DNA of 64,000 bases from Pogostemon cablin (lineage: Eukaryota; Streptophyta; Magnoliopsida; Lamiales; Lamiaceae), in NCBI GenBank assembly GCA_023678885.1, contig CM043005.1, positions 10,344,314 to 10,408,313 on the forward strand, given 5' to 3'. The position numbers were made by a program, and so were the translations under genes. Shown in pieces: positions 46,093 to 58,911 of the stretch (the first letter of the stretch is position 1; every line of letters starts with the position of its first letter). The notes below the pieces were generated by a model. That model made no database searches. It was not told where the DNA came from and was given only the letters and a program-made list of their open reading frames with translations.

Positions 46093-48364
46093 TGTAACAC
46101 CCCAATATTTCGTAATCTATATTTTCGTAAAATTTATATTTTATAAAACTGTATTTTTACTTATATATATATATATATAAATATATTATATTTTAATTAT
46201 TATATATTATATAATTATAATAATAGTAATAATATTTAATAGTGTGCAAGTGTGCAAGTGGGAATGAACAAGTGGGTGTGTGTGTAAGTGGATTAAAAAT
46301 TTTGGATAAGGAGAGTGACGTTTGTGATGATGTGTTCAAACTTTGCCACCAAATTTTCCACGTGTGCGTATATATACTACCACCATCTTCACATACACAA
46401 TATATACATATATGTAAACACACGTATATATATAAACTTTCACACACACTGCTAATTTAGTAATTCATTTATTTGTGTTTTATTCTTATCCTATTATATA
46501 TCAAAATGTTCGTCTCGTAGATTCCAAATATATTATTTTTTATAAAATAGATGTCATTTTGAGCTAGAAGAGTTCCGTCAAAGTTTTAACCCCTTTAATG
46601 GCAGATTTTGTTTCGGTGTGAGTTAGCTTTGATATTATAGTCCGTTTTGAAGCTCTCCTCAACAGGATCACAAATGTATAATTAGTTTTGAGTTTTGACG
46701 TAAAATAAAGAAATTGGGAAGAAACCCACTTCACAGTATAATTTCATATTTTTTATACTTCAATATTTTGATACAAAACTGGTACTGATGCGGTCCTCAT
46801 CTCACGAGGATTCCAACGGTGTTTTTGGAATTTCAAACGGTGTTGTATAATTCAAGTTGGGTCATTTTGTAATCAAGTTGGGTCATTTTGTAATAATTTT
46901 AAAGTTTAGGGTAAGTTTAAATGAGAATTTCATATAATTCATGGACTTAATTGTAATTTATAAAAAGTATATTTTATATATTATAAATAAATAAAAATTA
47001 GAGTTTTGAAAATTTATCTTTCGTACGTACCTATTATATTTATATATTAGATTAACTTTTTATTTTAAATATTATTATTATTATCATTATCATTATTAAT
47101 ATTATTATTATTATCATCTTACTTTTCAGTTATAAGTATAATTTTTCATTAAATAGAATTATTATAATTTTTATCACTATTATTATTTTAAGTGAAAAAT
47201 CTTTATTTTATATTTGTAATAAAATTAGTACTCCATCCGTCCTATTTTTATCTTCATTTACTGTACACACGCAAATTAAGAAAAGTTGCTTTTTGAGTAA
47301 CTTTTGGGGGTAGTTTGATATTTTTGGGTAATAAATAAATGATAAAGTATGTTATGTGTGTTAATAAGGTGATGACAATTTTGAAATTAAAGTATGTTAG
47401 AGGGATATTAGTTATGTACCTTTTTCTTTTATGGAAGTGTGAAGTTGAAATTGGGACGAACCAAAACGGAAAGTGTGAAGTTGAAGTTGGGACGGAGGGA
47501 GTATATCATTTTCAAGAATTTGTGAGATCGAAGAGCAAATCTTGTCCACTCTACTATTTTCAAGAAGTTTAAGGTGGGGGTAACTTTTACTCTTTACCGA
47601 GTGCTACTTTTTATGTCATGATTGCTATGTTAAGATGTGATATGTGTTACTGATATGTCATGTTATGTGCTATGTGTACTTTTAGTTCGATGACAAATAT
47701 ATTTTTACTAACACTTGTACGGGGTGACGACTCGGTGCACATATACCAACTAACACAAGTTACTGGCTATGTCGGTTCAGTACTAAAATATATTTCAAAG
47801 TATGCTAACATCGTACTGGGGTGATGGCCCGGTGCGCACAGACCAACTAACACAAGTTATCGGACGATGGTACGGTCAAAAATATTTCCAATGAGTTATC
47901 GAATGACAACGTGCAAAAGTAATTTATTAAAATTGGCATATGTTATATCTTATGGTATATTTGACATGTATATTTATTTTTAACAGTGCAATCATTTAAG
48001 TTAACCCACTGAGTGTATTTTAGACGCTCACCCCTTATTGATTTACAGAACAAGATTTAGAAGATGGAGAGGCTTTCGCAGTTGACCCAAGTCCTTAGAA
48101 GACTTTATATTATGACTTATATTTTAGTATTCTATTAGAATTTTATTTCAGATATATCATCTGAATGTACTTGTTTTGGATATCTCACTCTACTCGGGTG
48201 AGTATATGCTAATATGTAATAATCTCTATGCAACTTTTACTTTATTATACTATCGCTTTGGGGATTTTATATTATTCCACTGTGTATTTTCGACCCCTCT
48301 ATTATTATATTGGAGATTTATATCTAGTAGCATCCCAACCTATGGCGTAACCCGGGGCGTTACA
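46093..48364. mobile_element. Solo LTR, 2272 bp (probably Del/Tekay-type chromovirus)
   Basis: Ends TGTAACACCCC...GGGGCGTTACA with perfect TSD AGTAT (46088-46092 and 48365-48369). No internal retroelement sequence, so the second LTR and interior were lost by recombination. Similar LTR ends occur in the Del/Tekay chromoviruses, hence the tentative lineage. It has TATATATA near 46370 and an internal duplication of about 97 bp (GGGGTGAC/T blocks at 47721 and 47818). MITE 2 is nested inside. Confidence 0.75.
47231..47501. mobile_element. Stowaway MITE 2
   Basis: 271 bp, TA at both flanks (47229-47230, 47502-47503). Left terminus CTCCATCCGTCC, right terminus complementary to CTCCCTCCGTCCC. Close relative of MITE 1. 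It inserted after the surrounding solo LTR. Confidence 0.9.
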
Positions 48365-49001
48365 AGTATATTTTCTAAAGTATATGTAAGTTACTGTTTG
48401 ATTTATGATATTATTTTATAATAAATAGGTATGTGATGTGTGTTTAAATAAGTTGATAATTTGGAAATTAAAATTTATTATCATAGGGATGTAAGTAAAG
48501 TATTTTTTTTAAATAAAAAAAGTTAAAGTTGGCGTGTCATAATGAGTTTTTAGTATTAAAAAAATATTTATTTATTTAGTGCTAAATAATTATCGTTAAA
48601 TATAAGTTACTTTTTAAATTATGATAATTTAGTACTATTCGATAATAACAGGTGTGTTACGTGTCTTAAAAAAGATAATCTTTAATTTAAAATATATTAT
48701 TATTATAGGGATATAAATAAAATGTGTTTTTTAATGGAGGTGTAAAATTGAAGTTTGAATGTCGTAGGGAATTTTTAGTATTCAACTAATTTATTTATTA
48801 TTTAAAAAATTATGTATTATTCATTAAAGCAAGTCAATTTTTATTTTTTACTACGTAATTGAAAATTAATTTGTTAATCTGTTTGTCATAATTTCTTTGT
48901 TTTTTTTCATTGAAGGAAAAATATGAGATTGTTTTGAAAATACTATTTATCTCTACGCATTCAAATATATTATTTTAATTTATCGTAATATATGCTATTT
49001 A
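48365..49001. repeat. Diverged satellite
   Basis: Continuation of the satellite broken at 46092 by the solo LTR. Degenerate, AT-rich, no gene seen. Confidence 0.7.
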
Positions 49002-49490
49002 GGTATACTTACTATAAGTTACATTAAAAACTCCTTTATTACTATGAGATAGAAACCTACAAAAATATTACTACTAATTACATAAATATAGAGTGATATT
49101 CCAATATTAACCTTACAATGTGCTGCACATAAATGTTTGTGTGAAGCATAAAAGTTCGTGTGCAACAAAAGTTATGTGAAGTAAAAAAAGTATTTGCAAC
49201 AAAAGTTATGTGCTGTTAAAAAAGGTGCAGAAAAAAAGTGTCTGGCGATGGTCCGGCGACCGGTGGTGGCAGTCCGGCAGCGGTCCAGCGATCGACTACA
49301 GTGGTTCGGTTGCAACAGTGGGTGGGTGAGAGGTTTAGGGTTTGTGGTTTAAAAGTGTATGAGATTATAATAAATTAAGGTTATTTTTGGTATTTTATTT
49401 TCATATTTTGTATGTGAGAGTAATTTTTTGAATTCACTGTATCTTCTAGTAATTTAGGGTACAAAGTGTGTATCTATGAGTAATTTTTCC
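49002..49490. mobile_element. Probable MULE-type element with GC-rich interior (489 bp)
   Basis: Flanked by TGCTATTTA (48993-49001) and TACTATTTA (49491-49499), a 9-bp TSD with one mismatch. The empty site is suggested by the homologous copy near 44815. Terminal inverted repeats are weak (GGTATACTTACT against GGAAAAATTACT). A GC-rich core at 49243-49320 (CCGGCGACCGGTGG and similar) stands out from the AT-rich surroundings, as in elements that have picked up gene fragments. Confidence 0.55.
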
Positions 49491-50209
49491 TACTATTTAT
49501 TTTATTTATTAAAAAAAGTTTCATATATTATAGTTTTAATTATATACTCCATCCATTTTGGAATGTATTTGAATTATTTTTATATGTGGAGTTTAAGAGA
49601 ATTTTATTTTTTATATTAATAAATTAAGAAAGAGAAGAAATATATTAATTAATACTAATGAAAATTATGTGTAATGTCATTGAAATATGTGAAAAATGGG
49701 TATTATGTTAGAATGTGTGTAAATAATGGGTATAATGTATCTTTTACAACTTTTAATGAAATGAAAGTGCGAAATAAAATAAAAAGAGAAAGTATGAAAA
49801 TATTTTTAACAAAACTTAGGTAAAGTGATTTTTTTAAAATGAAAGTTCATATTTGAAGTTAGGATATCATAGGAATTTTTTATTATTCAACTAATTTATT
49901 TTATAATTTATTTATTAGTTAAAAAAATTATGCATTATTCTTTAAAGCAAGTAATTATTAGTGTCAATATAACTTACTTTGCATTATAATAATTTAGTAA
50001 ACACTATTAAAGTATGAGACATGTTATTTATAAGTCTCAAATAGACGAGTTATTCATGAGTCCACTCATAGTTTGCTTTTATTTACTCTAACATCACATA
50101 TCACTCATAATGTGCTTTTATTTTTTCTAATAACATATTATGATCAGATTAGAGTGGTGGGTAATACAACCTAATCTTCCATGGTTGGTTAATTCAGGGG
50201 TTGCGTACT
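49491..50209. repeat. Diverged satellite and transition
   Basis: Contains another CTCCATCCATTTTGGAATG terminus at 49546 followed by satellite-like sequence, then degenerate AT-rich sequence to the start of the 174-bp array. No gene seen. Confidence 0.6.
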
Positions 50210-51447
50210 TCTTGATATATTTGTATCCTTTAATGCATGTCTCATGTCTAGTAACTAATTTAACCTAAAAAATGACAAGAAAGTGCTCACTTCAAGTACT
50301 TCTTGACCAGGCTCACAGAGTATAATCAGCTATGCACTGTGAGCTTTTAGTGACTCAATGGCATAAGCTTTCTAGCATTTTTTTAGTCTAAAAACATGTT
50401 CTCCAACTATATTTTCATGTCTAATAACTAATTTGACCATAAAAGTGGCAAGAAAATGCCCAATTCAAGGAGTTCTTGACCTGACTCAAGAAGAGTAGAA
50501 TCAACTCTGCACTTTGATTTTTTAGCGACACTATGGCGCAAGCTTCCTAGCATTTTTATACTCTAAAAACATATTCTCCAAAAATATTATCATGTCTAAT
50601 AACTTATTTGACCATAAAAATGGGAAGAAAATTCTCACTTCAAGGAGTTCTTGACCTGGCTCACAGAGTAGAATTAGCTCTGCACTATGAGCTTTTAGTG
50701 ACTCTATGGTGTAAGCTTCGTTGCAGTTATATACTCTAAAAATATGTTATCCAACTATATTCACATGTCTAATAACTAATTTAACCTTAAAAATGACAAG
50801 AAAGTGCTCACTTCAAGAATTTCTTGACCAGACTCACAGAGTAGAATTAGCTACGCACAGTGAGCTTTTAGTGACTCAATGGCGCAAGCTTTCTAGCATT
50901 TTTTTAGTCTAAAAAAATGTTCTCCAACTATGTTTTCATGTCTAATAACTAATTTGACCATAAAAGTGGCAAGAAAATAATAAATTCAAGGAGTTCTTGA
51001 ATTGGCTCTGGAAGAGTAGAATCAGCTCTGCACTTTGACTTATTAGTGACTGTATGGCAGAAGCTTAATAGCATTTTCATACTCTGAAAACAGGTTCCCC
51101 AACTATATTCTGATGTATAATAACTAATTTGACCACAAAAATCTTAAGATAATGCTCACTTCAAGGAGTTCTTGACCTAGCTCACGGAGTAGAATCAGCT
51201 CTGCATTTTCACTTTTCGGTGACTCTATAGCTGATGAGTGTGTAAATTCACAAGTTTGGCGCTATGTTTTGTGCTAGTTTTGGAGAGTTTTGATGTGGAA
51301 ATAGGTGGAAAACCTATATATATTGTGAAATAGCATGAATCAGGTGTTAGTGGAGCTATTTGAGTGTTTTCTTAGCAAAAACGGAGTAAAAGAGCCAAGA
51401 ATCGAAGAGACGGAGTTGAAGCCACGCGAATCGCCCAAGAAGTAGGT

Positions 51448-51795
51448 GGGTTCGACCTGGCTGGAGGAGGGTTCGACCTCTCCAGCAGGTCGAACCAACG
51501 TTGCTGGACATACAGAGATGGGTTCGACCAAGACTCGGTTGGTTCGACCTGGCCATCAGGTCGAACCATGGTCGAACCTGTTTGCAAGAAGGAGGATTCG
51601 ACCAGACGTTGGGGTTCGACTTGCCAGTTGGTCGAATCGGGAGCAAGAGTTGTCCAGTGCTGAGGTTCGACCTGGGATTCGACCAAGGCCTAAGTGGTTC
51701 GACCTGAAAAGAAGGTCGAACCTGTGCAGAATTCTTCCAGTAGCGGGGTTCGACCTGGGGTTCGACCTGCGTGACGTGGTCGAACCTGTGTGCGA
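51448..51795. repeat. GGTTCGACC palindromic repeat, cluster 4 (in the solo LTR)
   Basis: The same half-sites and hairpin units as the clusters in the Athila element, at the corresponding U3 position. Confidence 0.9.
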
Positions 51796-51881
51796 GAACT
51801 TACCTTATCCGGATTTTCGAGGCCGAAACGCATGAGATCACTTAGAAAGCCCATTCCAAGCCCTAGAGACGTGATTACAAG

Positions 51882-51889
51882 TATAAAAG
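51882..51889 (+). promoter_or_regulatory. TATA box in the solo Athila LTR
   Basis: TATAAAAG within GTATAAAAGGAGGC, equivalent to 14418-14425 in the full element. Transcription from here would run into the 174-bp satellite. Confidence 0.55.
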
Positions 51890-53361
51890 GAGGCTCATAC
51901 AGAGAATAGAGAAGCTTTTGATCGTCAATCATAGGAGAGACAAGAGTAGAGGTGGTGATCCATTCGGAGGGCTGTGACAGAGGTTCGCTGAAGGTTCAAG
52001 TAAGAATGATTAATCTAACCATGATTGTTCCTAGATCAATCATGGGCTAGAACCACCTTGGTAGTTCTAGGGTTATGAAAGTTTCATGATGTAATTCGTG
52101 TTTTGTGTGTTGAGAAAACCCCTATCAATAGCGCAAGCTTTCTTGCATTCTTATACTCTAAAAACATGTTTTCCAACTATATTCTCATATCTAATAACTA
52201 ATTTGACCATAAAAACGGAAAGAAAATACTCACTTCTATGAGTTCTTGACTTGGCTAACGGAGTAGAATCAGCTCTGCAGTTTTACTTTTTAGTGACTCT
52301 ATAGCGCAAGGTTTCTTGCATTTTTATACTCTAAAAATATGTTCTCCAACTATATTATCATGTGTAATAACTAATTTGACCATAAAAATGGCAAGAAAAT
52401 GCCCAATTCAATGAGTTCTTGACCTGGCTCAGGGAGTAGAATCAGCCATGCACTTTGACTTTTTAGTGACTCTATGGCGCAAGTTTCCTAGCATTTTTAT
52501 ACTCTGAAAATATGTTATCTAACTATATTCTCATGTCTGATAATTAGTTTGACCATAAAAATAGCAGGAAAATGCTCACTTCAATGAGTTCTTGACCTGG
52601 CTCGTGGTGTAAAATCAGCTCTGCACTATGTTATTAGTGATTCTATGGCTCAAGCTTCATAGCAGTTATATAGTCTCAAAATATGTTCTTCAACTATATA
52701 CTCATGTATAATAACTAATTTGACCATCGAAATGGTAAGAAAATGCTCACTTCAAGGAGTTCTTGATCTGACATAGGGAGTAGAATTAGCTCTGCACTTT
52801 GACTTTTTAGTGACTCTATGGCGCAAGATTCCTAGCAGTTTTATACTCTGAAAACATGTTCTTTGACTATATTCTCTTGTATAATAACTAATTTGATTAT
52901 AAAAATCGTAAGAAAATGCTCACTTCAAGGAGTTCTTGACCTAGCTCACGGAGTAGAATCGACTTTGCACTTTGACTTTTCAGTGACTATATGGTGCAAG
53001 GTTCATAGCATGTTTATACTCTGAAAATATGTTCTCAAAATACATTCTCATGTCTAATAACTAATTTGACCATAAAAGTTGCAAGAAAATGCTCACTTTT
53101 AGGAGTTCTTGACCTAGCTCACGGAGTAGAATCAGCTCTGTACTTTGATTTTTTAGCGACATTATGACGTAAGCTTTCTAGCATTTTTATACTCTAAAAA
53201 CATGTTCTCCAATAATATTCTCATGTCTAATAACTAATTTGACCATAAGAATGGGAAGAAAATTCTCACTTCAAGGAGTTCATGACTTGGCTCACATAGT
53301 AGAATTAGCTCTGCACTATGAGTTTTTAGTGATTCTATGGTGCAAGCTTCGTAGCAGTTAT

Positions 53362-54559
53362 TGTTGGCAATTGGATCGTGCGGTTCAACGTGATCTGTTA
53401 GGATAACAGGCAAACAAATCAGCGGAAGCAAAAATAAACCGTTTACCGTACTTCTGGATTGATGTAGAGGATGAACAGCAGAGAACCACCTCTCAATCTT
53501 CTGCTGTATGTCCCAAGTCGAATCCTGCTGTTGTGTGGACAACAATCCGCAGGATTCTCTCAATCTGCTCCTGTTCTTTCTAACTGTCAAATGAGGCACT
53601 GACTTAGGGTTAACAGGAGCTGAGATGACTTATATAGTTGGGCTACAGCAGGGACCAGGAGGAGAAATTGGGCTGGGCCTCAATTGAATTTAATTAACCA
53701 AGCTTAGCCCAAAGCTTTTAATTAAATCCAATAATAATAATATAGTCCACTAAAATATTATTACTGCACTACCCGTCCAATCCCAAAGTTATGTTCTGGG
53801 CCCCTTCTTATTATAAGCCCGACAGTCTCCCCATGTTTAAGATATACAATGTCCATTAATTAATTAAGTTACTGACAACTCAAATTAATTAATATCTCAT
53901 CCGAGAGTAGTACCACTCAACCTTATTATCATGCCGGAAATTAATCCACTTGCAAGATTTACATGATAAACCTTATGAGCTCCTCAAGGGATATCATCAA
54001 CCTATGACGGACATGGATTCCTTCTACAATCAACAGCACACCATAGAGACAGCACTACTTCCCAACTCACCGAGTATATTGATTTAATACTTATAAATCT
54101 CACCCATTGATGAATCAAAGAAATACATACTGCCCTACGTGTCGAGGTTATTGTATAGGGATTAAGAGCACGAACTTCCATAATAACAGAGATTAAGTTC
54201 TACTATATAGTCAGTATAAGAAGAACGATCTCAGACGGTCCTGCTCAATACACACAAGTGCACTAATGTGATTCTATAGCCAAGACAAGCTAATACCAAA
54301 CCACACTACAACCATACCCATAGAGAGTCCCCGTCTATCTCAGTTGTGAGCATCTGTTTATACTTTATAAGGAAACCGATAATATGATCTTCTACGTGTT
54401 GTCGCACAACATATTATCTACAGTATAAAGTAAATGGACTATTGCATCATGCATATAAAATAAATTATAAGATGCAATCATTTGATCAATGATACTCATT
54501 TCAAATATTGTTATGACATTGTTCATACTAAAGCTAGACTTTTAGTATACGATCCAACA
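53362..54559 (-). repeat. Copia copy B, 3' LTR (1198 bp)
   Basis: TGTTGG...CCAACA ends, inserted in a satellite monomer on its left. The minus-strand purine tract follows at 54560. Confidence 0.9.
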
Positions 54560-54713
54560 ATCTCCCACTTATACTAAAAGACTATGCTGTCATGTCTTCT
54601 GCCATACATCTGATTCATACTCCCACTTACACGACCATTAACCTTAAGGTCCTTGTAAATGGTTTACTAGGTCATCATCCGATGCAATCTAGGCGACAAC
54701 AACCTTCCCCTCA

Positions 54714-54977
54714 TCATACGATTTCTCGTAACAGGTGGTACTCGCGCTCCATGTGTTTAATTGCCTTATGGACTTGTGATTTCTTCAAGTTTGCAACTGC
54801 ACCAATATCATCAATGTAAATTGTGATTACCTTGGGCAAACTTAGAAACACTTCAAAGTCCATCATGAAGTCTCTAGAGTCATATAGATACTTTGGCTGC
54901 CTCATAGGCTCCAATTTATCATCTTTCCATGATGGGGTCCGGAGTTTGAAATATATTTCTATATAACACTCCTCCAC
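54714..54977 (-). pseudogene. Copia RNase H fragment (copy B)
   Basis: Copia-type RNase H C-terminus with ITIYIDDIGAVANLKK and HMEREYHLLREIV, 87 codons. The rest of pol is split off by copy C and resumes at 63294 with many stops. Confidence 0.8.
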
Positions 54978-55247
54978 ATTATGACTCTACTTCCTAAAAT
55001 TAAACACATAACCTTTGAGGAGAATTTACTACCGTCCAATTTGACTAAAAAATCCGAATCTACGTAATCCACAAGAAGCAGTGAATCTGTCCAGTAAGTA
55101 CACATATAATTTCCAGTCCTTCTCAGGCACTTTATAAATGTCTTACCACAGTTCATCATTCTTGTTCCGGGTTACGTTGACACCCACTGTTCATGCATTC
55201 AGCAAAACAGATATCCAACATCGTTCATAGCATTCCTTAGATTAAGC

Positions 55248-56538
55248 TATTGGCGCTTAGATCATTTGGTTAACATGACCCGTTAGAATATCATGCGTTT
55301 CTATCACAGCGGAAGCAATAAATCATAAAAATGATTACCGTTCACCAAGGTATGTTGATGAAGATTGATTCTCGCAGGCAGCCTGCGCAGTCCCACGAGA
55401 ATGGCCATAACTTCCTCGTCTGATGTCGGAATTGAGTGATCTTTGCGTTCAGATGATACTCTCTTCGACAGCTTCTGATCTTCTGCTATATGTCCCAAGT
55501 CCGATCTCGACGTCGTGTGGGCGACGATCTACGAGACCTCCTCAATCTGCTCTCAACCCTCATCACACGTGAATAATCAGTTAGATTAGATTAGGGTTCC
55601 AGATAAGCTGAGGTGACTTATATACATGGGCTACAGCAGGGACCAGGAGGGTTGGGCCTCCATTGGGCTTAAGTATCCAAGCTTAGCCCAAAGCTTATAC
55701 TTAAGTCCAATAATAATAATATATTCCACTAAAATATTATTATTGCACTACCGTACCAATTCCAAAATTACGTTTTGGGCTCCTTCTTATTATGAGCCCG
55801 TTAGTCTCCCCATGTTTAAGATAAACAATGTCCATTAATTAATTTAAGTTACTGACAACTCAATTAATTAATATCTAATCCAAGAGTAGTACCACTCAAC
55901 CTCATTATCATGTCGGAATAAATTCCACCTGTAGGGTTTACATGATAATCCTTATGAGCTCCTCAAGGGGATATCATCAACCTATGACAGACACGGATTC
56001 TTTTACAATCAACAGCACACCATAGAGACAGCACTATTTCCCAACTCGTCGAGTTTGTTGATTTAATTACATGTAAATCTCACCCATTGATGAATCAAAG
56101 AAATACATACTGCCCTACGTGTCGAGGTTATTGTATAGGGATTAAGAGCACGAACTTCCATAATAACTGAGATCAAGTTCTCCTATAAGTCAGTATAAGT
56201 CGAACGATGTCAAGCGGTCCTGCTCAATACACACAAGTGCACTAATGTGATTCTATAGCCAAGACAAGCTAATACCAAACCACACTACAACCATCCCGAT
56301 AGAGAGTCCCCGTCTATCTCGGTTGTGAGCATCTGTTTATACTTTATAAGGAAACCGATAATATGATCTTCCGCGTGTTGTCGCACAACATATTATCTAC
56401 AGTATAAAGTAAGTGGACTATTGCATCGAACATATGAATAAATTATAAGATGCAATCATTTGATCATATGATTCTCATTTCAAATATTGTTATGACATTG
56501 TTCATACTAAAGCTAGACTTTTAGTATACAATCCAACA
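55248..56538 (-). repeat. Copia copy C, 3' LTR (1291 bp)
   Basis: Pairs with 61990-63293. The terminal TG is mutated to TA. The minus-strand purine tract lies at 56539-56549. Confidence 0.9.
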
Positions 56539-56714
56539 ATCTCCCACTTATACTAAAAGACTATGCTGTCATGTCTTCTGCCATACATCTGATTTCCACT
56601 CCCACAACACGACCATCAAAAGCTCTCGCCTTAAGGTCCTTGTAAATGAATTTACTAGGTTATCATCCGATGCAATCTAGGTGACAACAACCTTCCCCTC
56701 ATCATACGATTTCT

Positions 56715-58911
56715 CGTAACAGGTGGTACTCGCGCTCCATGTGTTTAATTGCCTTATGGACTCATGATTTCTTTAAGTTTGCAACTGCACCAATATCATT
56801 AATTTAAATTATGATAATTTTGGGCAAACTTAGAAATACTTCAAAGTCCATCATGAAGTTGCTAGAGCTATATAGATACTTTGGCTGCCTTATAGGTTCC
56901 AATTTATCATCTTTCCATGATGGAGTCTGGAGTCCGAAATATATTTCTATATTACACTCCTCCATATTATAACTCTACTTCCTAAAATTAAACACATAAC
57001 CTTGAGGTGGATTTACTGTCATCCCCATCTGATTTGAAAAATTCGAATCTACATAACTCATAAGAAGCAGCGAATCTGTCCGGTAAGCCTACATATAATT
57101 TTTAGTCCTTTTCAGGTACATAAGTATATGTCTTACCACAATTCAACATTCTTATTTTGGGTTACCTTGATACCCACTGTTCATGCCATCGGCAAAATAG
57201 ATATCCAACCTCGTGCATAGCATTCCTTAGATTAAGCTTCCTCATTTGCCGAAGCATAAGGAACCGCTTTCATCTTCTTTATCTACTTTTGTGTCACAAG
57301 ACACATTCACTTAGATAAATTCACATGCTAAACGAGTAAGGATCGTATCATTATATGAAACTTAAGATAAGCATAACATCCTTTCTTGTGATCCGTATTA
57401 CCGTGATCAAAAGGATATTTTTGCTCTTCTTAAGTCCTTCATCTCATACCGCTTTATCAACCATACCCATACGCCCGACAATACTCTTTCATTGTCTCCA
57501 ATGAGCAAGATACTATCTACGTATAGTACAAGAAATACCACCACATTTCCGTCACTCTTTTCAATACACAAGACCCATCCGATCATTGATAGATCCATGT
57601 CACTGGATTACCTCATCAAAACGGATGTTTCATGATCTTGAAGCTTGCTTTAGTCCATGAATGGACACTTTTAAGCTTACTATCACAATGCTCTTAGCTT
57701 TTTGCAATGAATCACTCTGGTTGCTTCACATAGATGTTTCTCTTAAGACTTCCAATCAGGAAAGCTGTCTCGACATCTATTTGCTATCCCTCATATTTCA
57801 TATGAGTAGCAACAAATAAAAGAGTCCGGATCAACTTAGGCATAACTACCGGCGAACAGATTTTCTCATAATCGAACCCTTTCTTTCTGAGTATACCTTT
57901 TTGCAACAAGCTTGCTTCCAAGGTTTTCACCTTATTCTATGATCCTCTTTTATTCTTGCATGCCCGTTTCCAATGGCTTTTACGCCATTTAGCGGTTCAA
58001 CAAGCATCCAGACCTAATTTAAAATCCATCAATTCTATTTTAATATTCATTGCACTTTGCTAGGATTTGGCATTTCTAACTTGTAGTGCTTCGTCGTATC
58101 CGTGGGTCCATTTCATGTTTGCGAGGGACCAAGTCTCACGACTTTCCAAAAACATGTATCTTACAGGTTGTCGAAGAATCCTCCCACTACGACAAGGCAC
58201 TACACGCAATTGTGTATCAGACGTGACATGCGTTGCAATTTACCTTGTGGTATATCCTCTTGTACAATTAGTACTTATACTTTGTGTTTTTCCCTCTCAC
58301 TTCCTTTAGAACAATTTATACATGGGTTTATGATTTAATACATAGTCTTTTTTCAAAAATCTAGTGTTTGTGTTAACAATCACCCTTCGATCTTTTGGAC
58401 TAAATAAATCACCCTTCATTTTTCTAGGATATCCCACAAACAGACAAACATTCATACGAATTACTGTTTCTAGGGCATACCCATAAAATGAATTTAGTAA
58501 TTCCAAATAATTCATCATCCATCTAATCATTTCCATAAGAGTGCTACACCTTCTATCCACCACACCATTCAGCTGGGGTATGCCCGGTGTAAACAATTTG
58601 AGATTTAATCTCAACCTCTGATTAATAGCTCCTAACTATCCTAAGAGGTACTCGTAATGACGATTAAATCGTCATTACTTGATATATTTTCCATGACGCT
58701 TCACTGTACCAGCCTTGCAATTCTTGAATTAATCAAAGAACTTAGACATGCAGTGCATCAAATAAATATATCGGTATCTAGAATAATCATCGATTGACGA
58801 ATATTCATATCCACCTCTCATCCGGACAATCTTAGGACCACATAAATCATAATGAACTAATTCCAACATATATATCTTTGGTTCTGCACCCCCTTTGCCT
58901 TGAAAAAGCAA
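56715..58911 (-). pseudogene. Copia integrase, RT and RNase H remnants (copy C)
   Basis: From right to left: integrase core start (58911-58729; HYDLCGP, GGYEYSSIDDYSRYRYIYLM), integrase C-half (58614-58306; GIPQLNGVVDRR), RT with a recognisable DVETAFLIG segment near 57780 and LYVDSILLIGDNERV (57598-57407), then decayed RNase H (about 56980-56715). The RT box is YVDS, losing the second catalytic Asp. Stops and frameshifts separate all pieces. Confidence 0.85.

Larger units (their letters stand above)
51232..52127 (+). mobile_element. Solo Athila-type LTR (896 bp)
   Basis: Starts TGATGAGTGTGTAAATTCAC and ends CCCCTATCA, with a perfect TSD ATAGC (51227-51231 and 52128-52132) inside a satellite monomer. 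Its first 700 bp match the reverse complement of the Athila 5' LTR (13522-15064), including the palindromic repeats and TATA. The downstream part is shorter by about 650 bp and largely different, so it is a variant of the family. Confidence 0.9.
50210..53361. repeat. Satellite of about 174 bp per monomer
   Basis: The TTCTTGAC(C) block recurs at 50300, 50473, 50648, 50821, 50994 and 51168 (spacing 173-175 bp), and again from about 52238 to 53278. Each monomer has AGTAGAATCAGCTCTGCAC, GTGACTCTATGGCGCAAGC and TAATAACTAATTTGACCAT. About 13 monomers remain, clearly diverged. A solo Athila-type LTR splits the array, and copia copy B cuts it off at 53362. No ORF of note. Confidence 0.92.

Noticed and set aside
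46193..46447. ORFs near the TATATA region of the solo LTR
   Set aside because: Driven by TATA and CACA microsatellite sequence; no domain.
47339..47572. 77-codon ORF over MITE 2
   Set aside because: It spans a Stowaway element and its flank and has no independent support.
53234..53599. 121-codon minus-strand ORF across the satellite/copia LTR junction
   Set aside because: It crosses a transposon boundary, so it cannot be an ancestral gene.
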